Positions 32,478-33,571 of a stretch of DNA of 33,571 nt are shown here, one piece after another (within the stretch, counting starts at the first letter, position 1; each line of letters begins with the position of its first letter). The notes beneath the pieces were generated by a model. It was not told the DNA's origin. It ran no database searches and was given only the letters and a program-made list of their open reading frames with translations. The stretch lies in IMG/VR virus record IMGVR_UViG_3300006793_007074, positions 1 through 33,571 of that record; one strand, 5' to 3'. This stretch comes from a virus. Both the position numbers and the translations under genes were made by a program.

Positions 32478-33571
32478 TCATGCCCCCAGACCTGCTTCTC
32501 TAACGAATACAGCAGTGTAAGGTGTCTGCCCTACGTTGCCGCCTTGACGTTGATAGTTGAATGAAATCATTCTTCCTACAAAGGTCTTGTTAGTTGCCTG
32601 TCCAGAGAAATTAACTGCTTCATATTCAAACTCAACCAATGCACCGCTTTGTAACAACTCTTCCATAAACTCAATATCAGTATTCTCGGTTGTCTTAAGG
32701 AACATTCCTTGCATTTCAAACTCATCAACTCTTTGCCCTCTATCTGTTACTTCTGGATAGACTGCATCTAATACAGATGTTTGAGTAAAGTTGGCGACTC
32801 TTCTTCTATTGAAAGATGAAGGCTTTGTATTCAATGTTAATGGGATGATTAGTGTTGCAGGTAATACTTTCACAACTACCTTAGCAGTAGCCGAAGATGT
32901 TCCGTTAGAATCTACGATAACAAGTGTGGCTAGAAACTCTCCCGCTTGAGCGTAAGTATGGTCGTTAAATGATGCACTACCAGAGGCAGCAGACGAACCG
33001 TCTCCAAAGGTGAAAGTGTAAGTTGAAAGTGAAGCCGTTGAATTAATGGAATACGAAGAAGATGCGTCGAATCTAATTGCTTGCCCGGCTCTTACCATTG
33101 TTGGTATCGCTCTAAGGATGGCAATAGGTTCGGCATTTACAATAGTGTAAGTTATCGTTGGGTCAGAAGCAACTGATTCATTTCCTACATCATCTTTGAC
33201 ATACGCCTTTACATTTCTTGTACCAGTTGTTGTCGAATAAACATACGATATATCTTGAGTTATACTTGTTGCAGGGGTATTCACTTTCACCCACCCACTA
33301 TCTGTTCCGTCGCCATACTCGACCTTAAACTCAGAGATGAGGCGGCTTTCATCTGTTGTAGCACCACTCACTCTGTATGTTATTACATGTCCCACCTTTG
33401 TTGTAAATGTGGTATCTGATGAACCATTACTTGTCGCAGTGCTGCCGTTGTATGAGTTTGTTATAACTGCTATATCAACAGTTGGCTTCTCATCATATTC
33501 AACGTCCCATGAAGTAATATAGGGAATGGCAGACCAGTCGATAGGGTGTAACAAGGTATCAGAAACGGAAG
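32478..33571 (-). CDS. PKD-domain tail protein (5' end outside window)
   Basis: The frame stays open to the right edge, with no ATG near it, so the start lies outside; a TTG at 33554 is not convincing. A first beta domain (EFKVEYGDGTD) and a second (RFDASSSYS, TFTFGDGSS, HTYAQAGEFLATLVIVDSNG) are PKD-type domains, used in surface proteins as sugar- or protein-contacting spacers. The last 130 residues (VDEFEMQGMFLKT, EFEYEAVNFSG, FVGRMISFNYQRQGG) look like a phage tail protein domain of unknown type. It precedes the propeller-like protein gene with a 3-nt gap, so both are in the tail operon. Confidence 0.75.
   Translation of the reverse strand, partial: SVSDTLLHPIDWSAIPYITSWDVEYDEKPTVDIAVITNSYNGSTATSNGSSDTTFTTKVGHVITYRVSGATTDESRLISEFKVEYGDGTDSGWVKVNTPATSITQDISYVYSTTTGTRNVKAYVKDDVGNESVASDPTITYTIVNAEPIAILRAIPTMVRAGQAIRFDASSSYSINSTASLSTYTFTFGDGSSAASGSASFNDHTYAQAGEFLATLVIVDSNGTSSATAKVVVKVLPATLIIPLTLNTKPSSFNRRRVANFTQTSVLDAVYPEVTDRGQRVDEFEMQGMFLKTTENTDIEFMEELLQSGALVEFEYEAVNFSGQATNKTFVGRMISFNYQRQGGNVGQTPYTAVFVREAGLGA

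Noticed and set aside
1-33571. tRNA or rRNA genes
   Set aside because: I saw no cloverleaf with a T-loop GTTCRANNC signature in the gaps, and the window has few gaps over 100 bp.

Overview
The window looks like part of a tailed double-stranded DNA virus of an archaeon. Three things point there. The replication genes are archaeal in type: an archaeo-eukaryotic primase, a sliding-clamp-like protein, an XPF-type nuclease and an XPD-type Fe-S helicase. The first gene of most operons sits about 22-30 nt downstream of a TATA box with no ribosome-binding site, as in leaderless archaeal transcripts. The rest is tail and fibre genes typical of head-tailed viruses. Replication genes, tail genes and a chaperonin together recall the magroviruses of marine group II Euryarchaeota (Poseidoniia), but that assignment is inference. 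Terminase, portal, capsid and DNA polymerase genes are not here, so this is a piece of a larger genome.

Layout. (1) 1-1916, minus strand: a C5-cytosine methyltransferase cut by the window edge, a compact methyltransferase-like protein, and an unknown helical protein. (2) 2045-2263, plus strand: a small winged-helix-like protein. (3) 2314-9212, minus strand: a fibre module with two related small proteins, a 1912-residue collagen-like fibre and a small possible tail-assembly protein. (4) 9238-21733, minus strand: replication and recombination genes in short TATA-led operons: XPD-like helicase, AAA+ ATPase, predicted ssDNA-binding protein, RecA-like ATPase, 2OG-Fe(II) oxygenase, Cas4/RecB-like nuclease, clamp, primase and XPF-like nuclease. 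Small unknown proteins lie between them. (5) 21921-22604: a small gene and a hairpin-rich intergenic region. (6) 22605-24416, minus: a baseplate-hub-like tail protein. (7) 24484-26321, plus: GroES and GroEL, divergent from the hub gene across a short palindromic promoter region. (8) 26318-27033: two small Cys/His-rich genes fired divergently by matching promoters. (9) 27030-33571, minus: an 1814-residue beta-propeller-like tail protein and a PKD-domain tail protein cut by the right edge.

The most unusual signal is regulatory. Five small genes of unknown function, scattered over 14 kb and on both strands, share a long conserved promoter (TTATATACCCCTA about 23-28 nt before the ATG, mostly with a second TATAA-like box 16-17 nt further upstream and TAGAACATG at the start). 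Most of these genes encode Cys/His-rich, probably zinc-binding, small proteins. Several replication operons share a different promoter in which the TATA box is followed at once by GGTGGGG or a close variant. The virus therefore seems to have at least two promoter classes, and the first may mark a regulon of small host-interaction proteins. Other points of interest are a bacterial-type GroES/GroEL pair in an archaeal-style virus, and a prolyl-4-hydroxylase-like enzyme in the same genome as a giant collagen-like fibre.
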